Assembly: GCA_019310865.1 (NCBI GenBank)
Contig: JAFDDL010000162.1
Location: 1 to 7,624, forward strand
DNA: 7,624 nt
Source: Deltaproteobacteria bacterium
Lineage (GTDB): Bacteria > Desulfobacterota > Desulfobacteria > Desulfobacterales > JAFDDL01
Reading direction: 5' to 3'
The translations under genes and the position numbers were made by a program. Positions 1 to 6,760 of this stretch are shown piece by piece; the stretch's first letter is position 1, and each line of letters begins with the position of its first letter. The notes beneath the pieces were generated by a model. It saw only the letters and a list, made by a program, of their open reading frames with translations, made no database searches and was not told the DNA's origin.

Positions 1-184
1 GAACAAACACATCTTTCAGTTCATCCATAACCACATGAATCCGAGTCCTTGCCGGATTAATGCTGCTGTATTTTGGCACAGCGTGGAATGCGGAACAGGC
101 CATCTCACATGACCTGCAACCCGTACATTTATCAACATCAACTTTTATTTCTTTAATTAGTTTCTTTTTTTTGGCACCCTTCAC
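1..184 (-). CDS. bamC: BamC-like 4Fe-4S electron-transfer subunit (3' part outside window)
   Basis: Read from the reverse complement, this frame is open to the window edge, giving about 61 residues. After a lysine-rich start comes a ferredoxin motif, C-x2-C-x2-C-x3-C (CTGCRSCEMAC), followed by SAFHAVPKYSSINPARTRI. That continuation is characteristic of the iron-sulfur partner of BamB-type aldehyde oxidoreductases (BamC, in the broader HycB/NrfC-like group). Such subunits carry several [4Fe-4S] clusters and move electrons to or from the tungsten subunit in the cytoplasm; only the first motif is visible here. The gene lies just after the BamB-like gene, as expected of a BamBC pair. Start choice is open among in-frame GTG codons at 193, 190 and 184. 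I prefer 184 because AGAGGG (198-193) lies 8 bases upstream of it and itself overlaps the BamB stop codon, suggesting translational coupling. The family call is firm; the exact partner role is inferred. Confidence 0.85.
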   Translation of the reverse strand, partial: MKGAKKKKLIKEIKVDVDKCTGCRSCEMACSAFHAVPKYSSINPARTRIHVVMDELKDVFV

Positions 185-196
185 GGCCACCACCCT

Positions 197-2191
197 CTAA
201 ACGTTATCTTTCTCTTTTTCCTTCGCGGACTCTTTGGCCGAAATATCTTCATCATCTGTCAGGATCCCCCTCTTAAGAAAATCTTCCCTCACATAGTCCA
301 AGCCCAGTTTCTCCAACGTCTCTTTGGTAGGAATACCGTCTTTATTCCATCCCTTAAATTCATAATAGGCGTCAAGCAACTCGGTTTCCATCTCAGGGTC
401 TCTTATCTTCCAATGGTCTTCAGGAGGCTTCTCATCTTTTCTCCTCATGCCTCTTCTCACATTAAGGGCTCTCACCAGATTACGGTTTCTTTGAAAAATT
501 TCCCATAGTCCGTCTTTATCAAACGCTATCCCGGTCGCAAGTGAGATGAAGTGGGGTATATTATTTATGTGATATGCAGGCCTTCCGCCCAATTGGCCGC
601 CTCTGAAGGATGACAAAAATCCGCAGAGACCAGCGGAGTCATCAATGTAATGCATTGCCTCATTCCAATCAGTAATAGCACAAGATGCTTCATTAGATAT
701 CTCGTTACGTTTTTCCCATTCCAGGAAATATTTTTTAAACTTTTCATCTGGGACCGCGACCCAATCTCTGACAAACTTTTCTCGTTCCTCCATAGTCGGA
801 AGGGGGTCCTGGGGGAAGGACCCTTCGATCTGGGTGATGGACATCTTCTCACCGGTGGCTATCATGAGGAAATAGGGAGGGTTCACCTTTACAAGCTTGA
901 TAGGCACCTGCTCAAATTTTTTCGTGGTATTATGGTCGTATTCTTCTGCGCCATTGCCAATCTGAAGGGCTGCATGAGAAACACCGTTGGCCAAGACATC
1001 CCCAATCCCTTCTCGGTAAACAATTTTTTCAAGCAGGTAGAAAAACCTCCCCCTGACATCGGACGGCATTCCTGGAAAGTCATGGTCAGTCAAAATACCG
1101 GCTTCGTGAAGCTCAAGAGCAAAGGCGATAACTTGCGGTGTTGAGTATGAGTCCAGTCCATACTCCTGAGCAACACCAAGTATTTCAAAACTAAAGTCCA
1201 GATCTTGAAAGGCCGCCATATGATAGGTATCTTTTCCGTAGCATTTATAGGAAAATCTTTGCCGACCCGGGTAGGAAATCACATTATGGCACGTCTTTGG
1301 GCAGTTATAGCAACTTTTTTGTCGGTCCATCATCTCATATTTCAAATTTCGCCACCGGTCTTCGAGTTCCTTGCTCCAATAACCCCTTCTCCGAACACGC
1401 GCATTTCCCCAGGAAAAATGGTTGTGGTGGAAGCTGTCATCCTCATCGACCGCCATCCAATCCCCCACATTCGGGTTCTCAGCAATATCCTTCCTCGTTC
1501 GTTGGCATAACTCAAAGAGTTCAGCCGGCTGTGCGATATTAATGTCCTTTGTCCCGCGAACAGCGATTGCCTTTATTCGTTTATCTCCCATGATCACACC
1601 TACTCCTCGAGAGGCACTGGCGTGACTGTGATCGATGGAAGCCATGTAGACTCTGTTTTCACCAGCCGGGCCGATAGCGGCTACCTGGACTTTGGCATCC
1701 TTCAGCTCTTGTTTAATTAGATCCCCGGTTTCAATACAGCCTCTCCCACGGAGATGAGTGGCATCCCGTATCTCGACTTTATCATTGTTTATCCACAAAT
1801 AAACCAGGTCGGAGGCCTTACCGCGAATGACTATTTTATCGTAACCGGCATGTTTCAGTTCCGTTCCCCAAAATCCACCAAATAATGAATGTGAATGCAA
1901 GTTTGTCTGGGGAGAAAAGGTGTTAACAACAGTACGAGTGGCTCCGGGAACAGGTGTGCCAAGTAAAAGACCAGTGCTGAATATTAATAGATTATCGGGA
2001 GAAAAGGGTTCAACTTCAGGTGGAACTCTATCCCATAATATTTTGTCGGCAGTGCCCTGACCTCCCAGATAAAGTTCGATTAATCCTGGGTCGGTTTCGA
2101 CTCTCTCAATATTTCCTCTGGACAAATCTATTTCTAAATTAAACCCTGTCTCACCGTATCTCAAAATTGTTATGCCCTTTGGATGTTGCAT
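197..2191 (-). CDS. bamB: BamB-like tungsten aldehyde:ferredoxin oxidoreductase family protein (putative aryl-CoA reductase catalytic subunit)
   Basis: A protein of 664 residues, close to the usual length of BamB, the catalytic subunit of ATP-independent class II benzoyl-CoA reductase. BamB reduces benzoyl-CoA to the 1,5-dienoyl-CoA at a tungsten bis-pterin site. Family marks include RYGETGFNLEIDL near the start, PFSPDNLLIF (62-71), a pterin-binding stretch at 191-204, and a [4Fe-4S] motif C-x2-C-x3-C at Cys294, Cys297 and Cys301 with a fourth cysteine at 523. Cys317 (KCYGK) falls where BamB has its tungsten ligand (Cys322 in Geobacter), and His255 where it has catalytic His260. The stretch from about 425 to 500, including EKMSITQIEG, is very BamB-like. 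It differs from BamB in the loop before His255 and in the pterin loop (see findings), so it may be a paralogue with another CoA-thioester substrate. The ATG start overlaps the upstream gene by 22 bases. A TTG at 2164 (Leu10) gives an N terminus like that of BamB and may be the true start. No signal peptide, so cytoplasmic. Confidence 0.88.
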   Translation of the reverse strand: MQHPKGITILRYGETGFNLEIDLSRGNIERVETDPGLIELYLGGQGTADKILWDRVPPEVEPFSPDNLLIFSTGLLLGTPVPGATRTVVNTFSPQTNLHSHSLFGGFWGTELKHAGYDKIVIRGKASDLVYLWINNDKVEIRDATHLRGRGCIETGDLIKQELKDAKVQVAAIGPAGENRVYMASIDHSHASASRGVGVIMGDKRIKAIAVRGTKDINIAQPAELFELCQRTRKDIAENPNVGDWMAVDEDDSFHHNHFSWGNARVRRRGYWSKELEDRWRNLKYEMMDRQKSCYNCPKTCHNVISYPGRQRFSYKCYGKDTYHMAAFQDLDFSFEILGVAQEYGLDSYSTPQVIAFALELHEAGILTDHDFPGMPSDVRGRFFYLLEKIVYREGIGDVLANGVSHAALQIGNGAEEYDHNTTKKFEQVPIKLVKVNPPYFLMIATGEKMSITQIEGSFPQDPLPTMEEREKFVRDWVAVPDEKFKKYFLEWEKRNEISNEASCAITDWNEAMHYIDDSAGLCGFLSSFRGGQLGGRPAYHINNIPHFISLATGIAFDKDGLWEIFQRNRNLVRALNVRRGMRRKDEKPPEDHWKIRDPEMETELLDAYYEFKGWNKDGIPTKETLEKLGLDYVREDFLKRGILTDDEDISAKESAKEKEKDNV

Positions 2192-4218
2192 TGGAGTGAT
2201 TTTTGATCAGGATACCCCATGATGGGTTCCCGACATTTAGCATCTGTTAGAAGATTGACATTTTCATCTCCCGGCCAGCCGTGTGGGACGAAGACCACGC
2301 CTTCTGCAACCCGTTCATCAACCCTGGCTTTCATCTTTACCTGTCCTCGGTTGGTTTTGATTATGATCTTATCGCCGGTTTTTATGTTGTAGTTTTTCGC
2401 CGTTTCCAGGCCAATTTCAGTCTCAGGCTCGGGGGCATTGTTTCTAAGCGTCTCGACATTTCGCTGCTGACTATGGCTATAGTAATAGTTTCGATGGCCG
2501 GTGTTGAGTATCAACGGATACTCGTTTAAGAAGTCTTTGTCGGCGCTCAAGGGACTATTGGCAGGCTCTGTATAGGTCGGCAGGGGGTCAAAACCAACGT
2601 GTTCCAACGCACCACTGTAGATTTCTATCTTTTTCGATGGGGTTCGAAATAAACCGCTATGAATCTCGTATGTCTTTTCTTGATAAAAATCCCCCTCAGG
2701 TTTTTCGTTTAAAAGATATTCAAAAGATAATCCGGAGGGAGCCAGCTCGAAACGCACCAATTCCTCCTCTGATTTCCATGGGAATAAATCTTCCATTCCT
2801 AATCGCTTCGCCAATTCCGTATAAACCCACCATTCGGTTTGGCTTTCATGTAATGGCTCAATGCATTTTTTTCGAAGCATCAGAAAAGGAAGGCAATGGC
2901 AGACATTGTAGGTGTAAGCTACCCCCCACTTTTCAAGATGTGAGCAGGCCGGTAAGACATAATGAGCCTCCTTGGCGGTTTCGGTCATGAACATGTCATG
3001 AACGACCAAAAGGTTAAGCCTTCTAAATGCCTCCCTGAAAGCATTGCTGTCCGGCATGGATAGCAAAGGGTTGCCTCCCACCACAAAAAAGGCTTTTAAC
3101 TTATCAGGGATGCTCTCCGGTACCATTGTCACAACGCCATAGGGACTTTTCCGGCCCCAGACCTTGTAGAACAAGGGGAACTGGTCTGCGCCAAGCGGTT
3201 CGTCCTCGATATTATGCCCTACTTTTCCGAAAGCCAGACGAGGACTGATGACCCAGCCTCCAGGAACATTAATATTTCCTGTGATCACCTGCAAAACGCA
3301 AAAGGCTCGACTGCTTTGGGTGCCGTTGGCAGTCTGATCTTGGGTGCAGGTCCCCTGATAAATACCAGCCCCTTTGGTTTTGGCAAACAGGCGGGCTAAT
3401 TTACGGATTTGCGCTGCAGGCACCCAAGTAATCTCTTCGGCCCATTGCGCAGTGTATTTTTGAATATGATCAATCAGTTGATCAAACCCAACGGTGTTTG
3501 CTTCAATAAATTCTTTATCATACAGGTTTTCGTTAATAATAACATTAATCATGGCCAAAGCCAATGCACCATCGGTCCCCGGCCTTATGCGGAGATACAT
3601 TTCCGCCTCGTCCGCAAAAGGAATTCGCCTGGGATCGATAACCACCAGTTTCGATCCTTTCGCCAAGTTCCTGCCTATGGCTAATTTCAAGGGAAAATCC
3701 GAGGCATCCGGGTTATGGCCCCAGAGAATGTACAGTTTCGAGTCCAACTCTTCGGTCGGATATTTTCCGAAGGTGATTTGGCGGGTTCGGATTCGCATTC
3801 GGTAGCACACGCCTTCCACTGCAAAAAAATTTGGAGATCCGTAGGCCGCTTGGAAACGTTGGGTTAATCCCGCCATTTCCAGGTTTTCTACCCCGACGGA
3901 TCCACTGAAGACGCCGAGGATTTGTGGCCCGTACTCCGCCTTTAGTTGTGCTAATTTGTCAGCAATTTCATCCAAAGCTTGATTCCAACTAATTTGCTCG
4001 AATCTGCCATTGACCCGTTTCATCGGGTGTTTAATTCGATCAGGGCTGTAGATCCACTCTAAGGCGGCCGTTCCCTTGGGGCAAAGTGCTCCTTTATTCA
4101 GTGGATGGGACTTGAGTCCTTCCAACTTAACCGCTTTGCCCTCCTTGACCGTAACTTTGGTTCCGCAACTGTGGTAGCACAATGTGCAGTCCGTATATAG
4201 TTCTTCTATTTTATCCAT
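2170..4218 (-). CDS. cytoplasmic molybdopterin oxidoreductase (DMSO reductase superfamily), function unknown
   Basis: A 682-residue Mo/W bis-pterin enzyme with the usual domain order: an N-terminal [4Fe-4S] domain (Cys11, Cys14, Cys18, Cys46, then PKG), the molybdopterin core (about 55-480), and a C-terminal pterin-binding domain (about 566-680, starting YPLILNTGHR). Cys138 in VEGVCYRMR is the likely metal ligand. There is no twin-arginine signal, so it should act in the cytoplasm. Its size and layout recall acetylene hydratase and short thiosulfate/polysulfide reductase-like proteins. However, the residue after the second cluster cysteine is Tyr15, where acetylene hydratase has its catalytic Asp, and Tyr139 follows Cys138 where formate dehydrogenases have His. 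Neither of those activities is therefore supported. AGGGA (4233-4229) lies 10 bases before the ATG. It is followed directly by the BamB-like gene, so it may share electron carriers with it or act on the same CoA pathway. The superfamily call is firm; the substrate is unknown. Confidence 0.93.
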   Translation of the reverse strand: MDKIEELYTDCTLCYHSCGTKVTVKEGKAVKLEGLKSHPLNKGALCPKGTAALEWIYSPDRIKHPMKRVNGRFEQISWNQALDEIADKLAQLKAEYGPQILGVFSGSVGVENLEMAGLTQRFQAAYGSPNFFAVEGVCYRMRIRTRQITFGKYPTEELDSKLYILWGHNPDASDFPLKLAIGRNLAKGSKLVVIDPRRIPFADEAEMYLRIRPGTDGALALAMINVIINENLYDKEFIEANTVGFDQLIDHIQKYTAQWAEEITWVPAAQIRKLARLFAKTKGAGIYQGTCTQDQTANGTQSSRAFCVLQVITGNINVPGGWVISPRLAFGKVGHNIEDEPLGADQFPLFYKVWGRKSPYGVVTMVPESIPDKLKAFFVVGGNPLLSMPDSNAFREAFRRLNLLVVHDMFMTETAKEAHYVLPACSHLEKWGVAYTYNVCHCLPFLMLRKKCIEPLHESQTEWWVYTELAKRLGMEDLFPWKSEEELVRFELAPSGLSFEYLLNEKPEGDFYQEKTYEIHSGLFRTPSKKIEIYSGALEHVGFDPLPTYTEPANSPLSADKDFLNEYPLILNTGHRNYYYSHSQQRNVETLRNNAPEPETEIGLETAKNYNIKTGDKIIIKTNRGQVKMKARVDERVAEGVVFVPHGWPGDENVNLLTDAKCREPIMGYPDQKSLQCNIQRA
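2175..2180 (-). promoter_or_regulatory. possible ribosome binding site for a TTG start of the BamB-like gene
   Basis: The sequence AAAGGG lies 10 bases upstream of a TTG at 2164-2162. Translation from that TTG would begin M-R-Y-G-E-T-G, which matches the N terminus I remember for BamB proteins, and would start 5 bases after the upstream stop codon instead of overlapping it. The upstream ATG at 2191 has no purine-rich site before it. This is suggestive only, since the spacing is long and TTG starts are less common. Confidence 0.4.
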
Positions 4219-4265
4219 GTCGTTTTCGTCCCTATAATTTTAGCTTATAATGTTTTATTTGTTCC

Positions 4266-5453
4266 CTATAGGTTTTCAATAATCATTGTCATCCCCATAC
4301 CGCCTCCGGAGCAAAGAGTTGCTAGTCCAAAGTGGGATTTCCTTTTTTTCATCTCATAGATAAGCGTGACAATTAACCTGACTCCTGAACATCCTACAGG
4401 ATGCCCAAGGGCTATGCCGCCGCCGTTCACATTCGTGATTTCCCGATCTAACTGCAATTCCCGTTCGACGGTCAAGTATTGAGCTGCAAATGACTCATTA
4501 ACCTCAATGAGATCAATGTCGTCCAACGTCAACCCTGCTTTGGTTAAAGCTTTGCGAGTCGCAGGTACAGGTCCATATCCCATGATATCCGGATCTACGC
4601 CGGCAACGCCATAAGATACAATTCTGGCAAGAGGATCCAGGCCCAATTCTTTGGCCTTTTTAAAGCTCATAATCAAAACACCAGCTGAACCGTCGTTGAT
4701 ACCTGAGGCGTTACCCGCTGTCACAGTCCCACCTTTTTTAAAGGACGGCTTAAGCTTGGCTATCCCAGCGATGGTAATTTCCGGTCTCGGATGCTCGTCG
4801 GTATCCACGATTTTCGGATCTCCTCTTCGCGGCTGAACCTCAATGGGCATAATTTCATCTTTGAATTTACCTTCTTTGATGGCCGTAGTGGCCCTCATAT
4901 GGCTTGTATAAGCTAACTGATCCTGGTCCTCGCGGGAAATATTGAACTTCTCAGCCAGGTTTTCAGCAGTTATTCCCATTCCCACACCTGTTCCTAGCTG
5001 GGTAAGCCCGTCCCACATGGCATCTCTTAACTCTGCATGGTTCATTCTTAATCCCCAGCGAACGCCATCAAGGGTGTATGGAACGGTGCTCATACTTTCT
5101 GTGCCACCTGCCAAAACTATTGAGGCATCTCCAAGCTTGATAGCCTGTGCGCCGGAAACAACCGCCTGAATTGAGGAGGTACAGGTCCTGTGAATGGTAA
5201 AGGCCGGCACCTCAACCGGAATATCCGCTTTTAATGCTGCAACCCGTGCGATATTTGTCTCGTCCTTGGTTCTTTGATAGCAACAACCCCAGATGACATC
5301 ATCAATCAGGCCGGCTTCTATCCCTGCCCGGTTGATAACTTCTTTCATAAGTGGAGCCGTAAGGTCTGCTGTTCGAACATCCTTAAATACACCGCCATAT
5401 GAACCAATGGCAGTCCTTGCCGCGGAAACGATGACCACGTCGGAATTGTTCAT
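4266..5453 (-). CDS. thiolase (acetyl-CoA acyltransferase family)
   Basis: A complete 395-residue thiolase, the normal length for the family. The nucleophile is Cys91 in HRTCTSS; other catalytic elements are Asn319-Glu320 in VNESFAA, His351 in GGGIALGHPVGCSG, and Cys381 in CSGGGMG. The enzyme cleaves 3-oxoacyl-CoA with CoA to acetyl-CoA and a shortened acyl-CoA, or catalyses the reverse condensation. In this operon a degradative role in the beta-oxidation that follows ring opening is likely, for example on 3-oxopimeloyl-CoA, but the sequence does not fix chain length. The CoA-side region (GCCYQRTKDETNIAR, 57-71) and the nucleophile context differ from the typical biosynthetic thiolase forms, which fits a specialised catabolic enzyme. 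The start is well supported by AAGGGAG (5468-5462) 8 bases upstream. It begins 23 bases after the VOC gene stop and is followed after 47 bases by the molybdopterin gene. Confidence 0.95.
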   Translation of the reverse strand: MNNSDVVIVSAARTAIGSYGGVFKDVRTADLTAPLMKEVINRAGIEAGLIDDVIWGCCYQRTKDETNIARVAALKADIPVEVPAFTIHRTCTSSIQAVVSGAQAIKLGDASIVLAGGTESMSTVPYTLDGVRWGLRMNHAELRDAMWDGLTQLGTGVGMGITAENLAEKFNISREDQDQLAYTSHMRATTAIKEGKFKDEIMPIEVQPRRGDPKIVDTDEHPRPEITIAGIAKLKPSFKKGGTVTAGNASGINDGSAGVLIMSFKKAKELGLDPLARIVSYGVAGVDPDIMGYGPVPATRKALTKAGLTLDDIDLIEVNESFAAQYLTVERELQLDREITNVNGGGIALGHPVGCSGVRLIVTLIYEMKKRKSHFGLATLCSGGGMGMTMIIENL

Positions 5454-5476
5454 GGTGCTATCTCCCTTATATTTAG

Positions 5477-5884
5477 TTATCGTTTCGGTTGCAATAGCTC
5501 CAACTGAACCCCATGGGCTGATTTGGGATGAACAAAATTAACCTTACCATAGTTACCGACAGCAGTCTCTTTGAGCAAAACAATAAATCCTTTATTTTTC
5601 AACGCTTCCACGTCCTTTTCGATATTGTCAACCTCGATTGAGAGGAGAAACAGTCCCTCCCCTTTGGTGTTGATAAATTTTGCAATAGCCGTGTTTTCGT
5701 CGGTATAAGAGATCAAGGTTAGGACCGTTCCGTTTATGTCCAGCTTGGCCCCTATCAATCCGGGAAAGGCAAACCCCCCTTCTTTTACCGGTTCGGCTTT
5801 GACATTAAATATACTCTCATAATTTTTTACTGCCTCGTCTAGGTTTTTCACTGCAATGTTAATCCCGTAAATTCCCTTAATCAT
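5477..5884 (-). CDS. VOC-fold protein resembling methylmalonyl-CoA epimerase, metal ligands mostly lost
   Basis: A 135-residue protein with two vicinal-oxygen-chelate modules (about 3-60 and 77-132). Marks of the methylmalonyl-CoA epimerase branch are IAVKNLDEAVKNYE, GEG before the second module, and FVHPKSAHGVQLEL near the end. In true epimerases four side chains hold a metal. Aligned by eye, the first His is Gly7 here, the second ligand is about Thr56, and the His-His pair after GEG is Phe79-Leu80; only Glu129 is kept. It is thus unlikely to be a standard epimerase. It may bind a CoA thioester or act as a non-metal isomerase or an accessory protein. The start is secure: a perfect AGGAGG (5895-5890) lies 5 bases upstream. 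The strong site and the 74-base gap before it may allow it to be translated independently of the crotonase gene. The fold is confident; the function is unknown. Confidence 0.85.
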   Translation of the reverse strand: MIKGIYGINIAVKNLDEAVKNYESIFNVKAEPVKEGGFAFPGLIGAKLDINGTVLTLISYTDENTAIAKFINTKGEGLFLLSIEVDNIEKDVEALKNKGFIVLLKETAVGNYGKVNFVHPKSAHGVQLELLQPKR

Positions 5885-5958
5885 GTTTGCCTCCTCTCTA
5901 TATTCTCACGATCGGTATCAAACCATTGAACTCACATTTCGGTTTTTTTACAAACGCT
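5885..5958 (-). promoter_or_regulatory. longest intergenic gap, with the VOC gene ribosome binding site
   Basis: These 74 bases separate the crotonase stop from the VOC start. They contain a consensus AGGAGG at 5895-5890. I see no hairpin followed by a T-run that would act as a terminator. A palindromic CGATCG is present near the middle but has no wider symmetry. An internal promoter cannot be excluded, but I see no convincing -35/-10 pair. Confidence 0.45.
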
Positions 5959-6744
5959 TTACTTTTCTTTCCAGACTGGCGGTCGCTTTTCTAAAAAGGC
6001 CGTCAAGCCCTCAACATAATCTTCAGCTGTTGCAAGCTCTTTCAAATAAATGTCCTCCACAATATCCAGCGCCTGTTCAAACTGTTTATTAAAGGTGACG
6101 GCCATGGCCATCTTGCTGGCCCTGATAGAAACAGAACTGATTCTGAGAAATTTCTTTAGCAATTCATCTTCTGCCTTTTTCAATTCTTTTTCCGGAACTA
6201 CCTTGTTTACCAACCCGATACGCTCAGCCCCCTTTGCAGAAATTCTATCTCCTGTAAAAAGAAATTCATAGAGCTTCTTTCGCCAGGTGAAAAAGGGGTA
6301 GGCGGCCAGGGCCAACGGCGCAAAAGCTCCCAAAATGATGTCAGGCTGACCTATTTGGGATTTCTCCGAGGCAATAACCATGTCACAAAAGAGAGCCAAC
6401 TCAGCGCCACCTCCCAAGGCGTATCCATTTACCACCGCAATTGTTGGCGCCTCTAATTTGATCATCTCACGGAAGACGCCGTGAAACACATGCAACATCT
6501 CCTTTACATCTGGAGGTAAGTGGTCCCCTACTTCGACCCCTGCTGAAAAACATCTATTACCAGCCCCTGTAAATACGATGGCTTTTATGGCTTTTTGTTT
6601 CCTTATCTCTCTCAACGCTGAGATAATCTCAGACATTGTCTTGATATCGAGGATATTCATCGGAGGCTTGTTAATAGTTATTCGGCTTATATGATTTTCG
6701 CTTTTTAAAATGATATTTTCATAATTTTTCATTATTTTTTCCAT
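5959..6744 (-). CDS. dch: crotonase-family hydratase, probable cyclohexa-1,5-diene-1-carbonyl-CoA hydratase (Dch/BamR-like)
   Basis: A 261-residue enoyl-CoA hydratase/isomerase family protein of normal length. Oxyanion-hole segments are FSAGVEV (66-72) and ALGGGAE (109-115). Glu115 matches the first catalytic glutamate of enoyl-CoA hydratase (rat Glu144); the second (rat Glu164) is Asp135 here, in QPDIILG. The stretch VEVGDHLPPDVKEMLHVFHG and the loss of the usual PGAGG loop (GAFAPLA instead) resemble dienoyl-CoA hydratases of anaerobic benzoate pathways, which hydrate the cyclic 1,5-diene to 6-hydroxycyclohex-1-ene-1-carbonyl-CoA. The adjacent dehydrogenase would then oxidise that alcohol. 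I chose the ATG at 6744 because GAGGAG (6760-6755) lies 10 bases before it. The first in-frame ATG, at 6762, would give 267 residues and overlap the upstream stop as ATGA, but no binding site precedes it. The family is certain; the exact substrate is likely but not proven. Confidence 0.88.
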   Translation of the reverse strand: MEKIMKNYENIILKSENHISRITINKPPMNILDIKTMSEIISALREIRKQKAIKAIVFTGAGNRCFSAGVEVGDHLPPDVKEMLHVFHGVFREMIKLEAPTIAVVNGYALGGGAELALFCDMVIASEKSQIGQPDIILGAFAPLALAAYPFFTWRKKLYEFLFTGDRISAKGAERIGLVNKVVPEKELKKAEDELLKKFLRISSVSIRASKMAMAVTFNKQFEQALDIVEDIYLKELATAEDYVEGLTAFLEKRPPVWKEK

Positions 6745-6754
6745 TTTATAAAAA

Positions 6755-6760
6755 CTCCTC
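6755..6760 (-). promoter_or_regulatory. ribosome binding site deciding the hydratase start
   Basis: GAGGAG lies 10 bases upstream of the ATG at 6744. It overlaps the TGA stop of the alcohol dehydrogenase (6761-6759), so a terminating ribosome covers the site, which suggests coupled translation of the two genes. It also lies within the coding sequence implied by the alternative ATG at 6762, arguing against that start. Confidence 0.65.

Noticed and set aside
650..1144. A 164-codon plus-strand open frame opposite the BamB-like gene
   Set aside because: It is antisense to conserved family sequence and its product looks like a shadow translation without a domain.
2170..4218. Formate dehydrogenase or acetylene hydratase identity for the molybdopterin enzyme
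   Set aside because: The His after the metal-binding Cys/Sec of formate dehydrogenases and the catalytic Asp of acetylene hydratase are both absent (Tyr139 and Tyr15 occupy those positions), so only the superfamily is claimed.
4219..4265. Short inverted repeat (TATAA/TTATA) between thiolase and molybdopterin genes as a terminator
   Set aside because: The arms are only 5 bases of A/T with a 7-base loop and no following T-run, so a stable terminator is unlikely.
5905..5925. CGATCG palindrome and adjacent GGT/ACC symmetry as an operator site
   Set aside because: The symmetry is too short to separate from chance and no regulator gene is present in the window.
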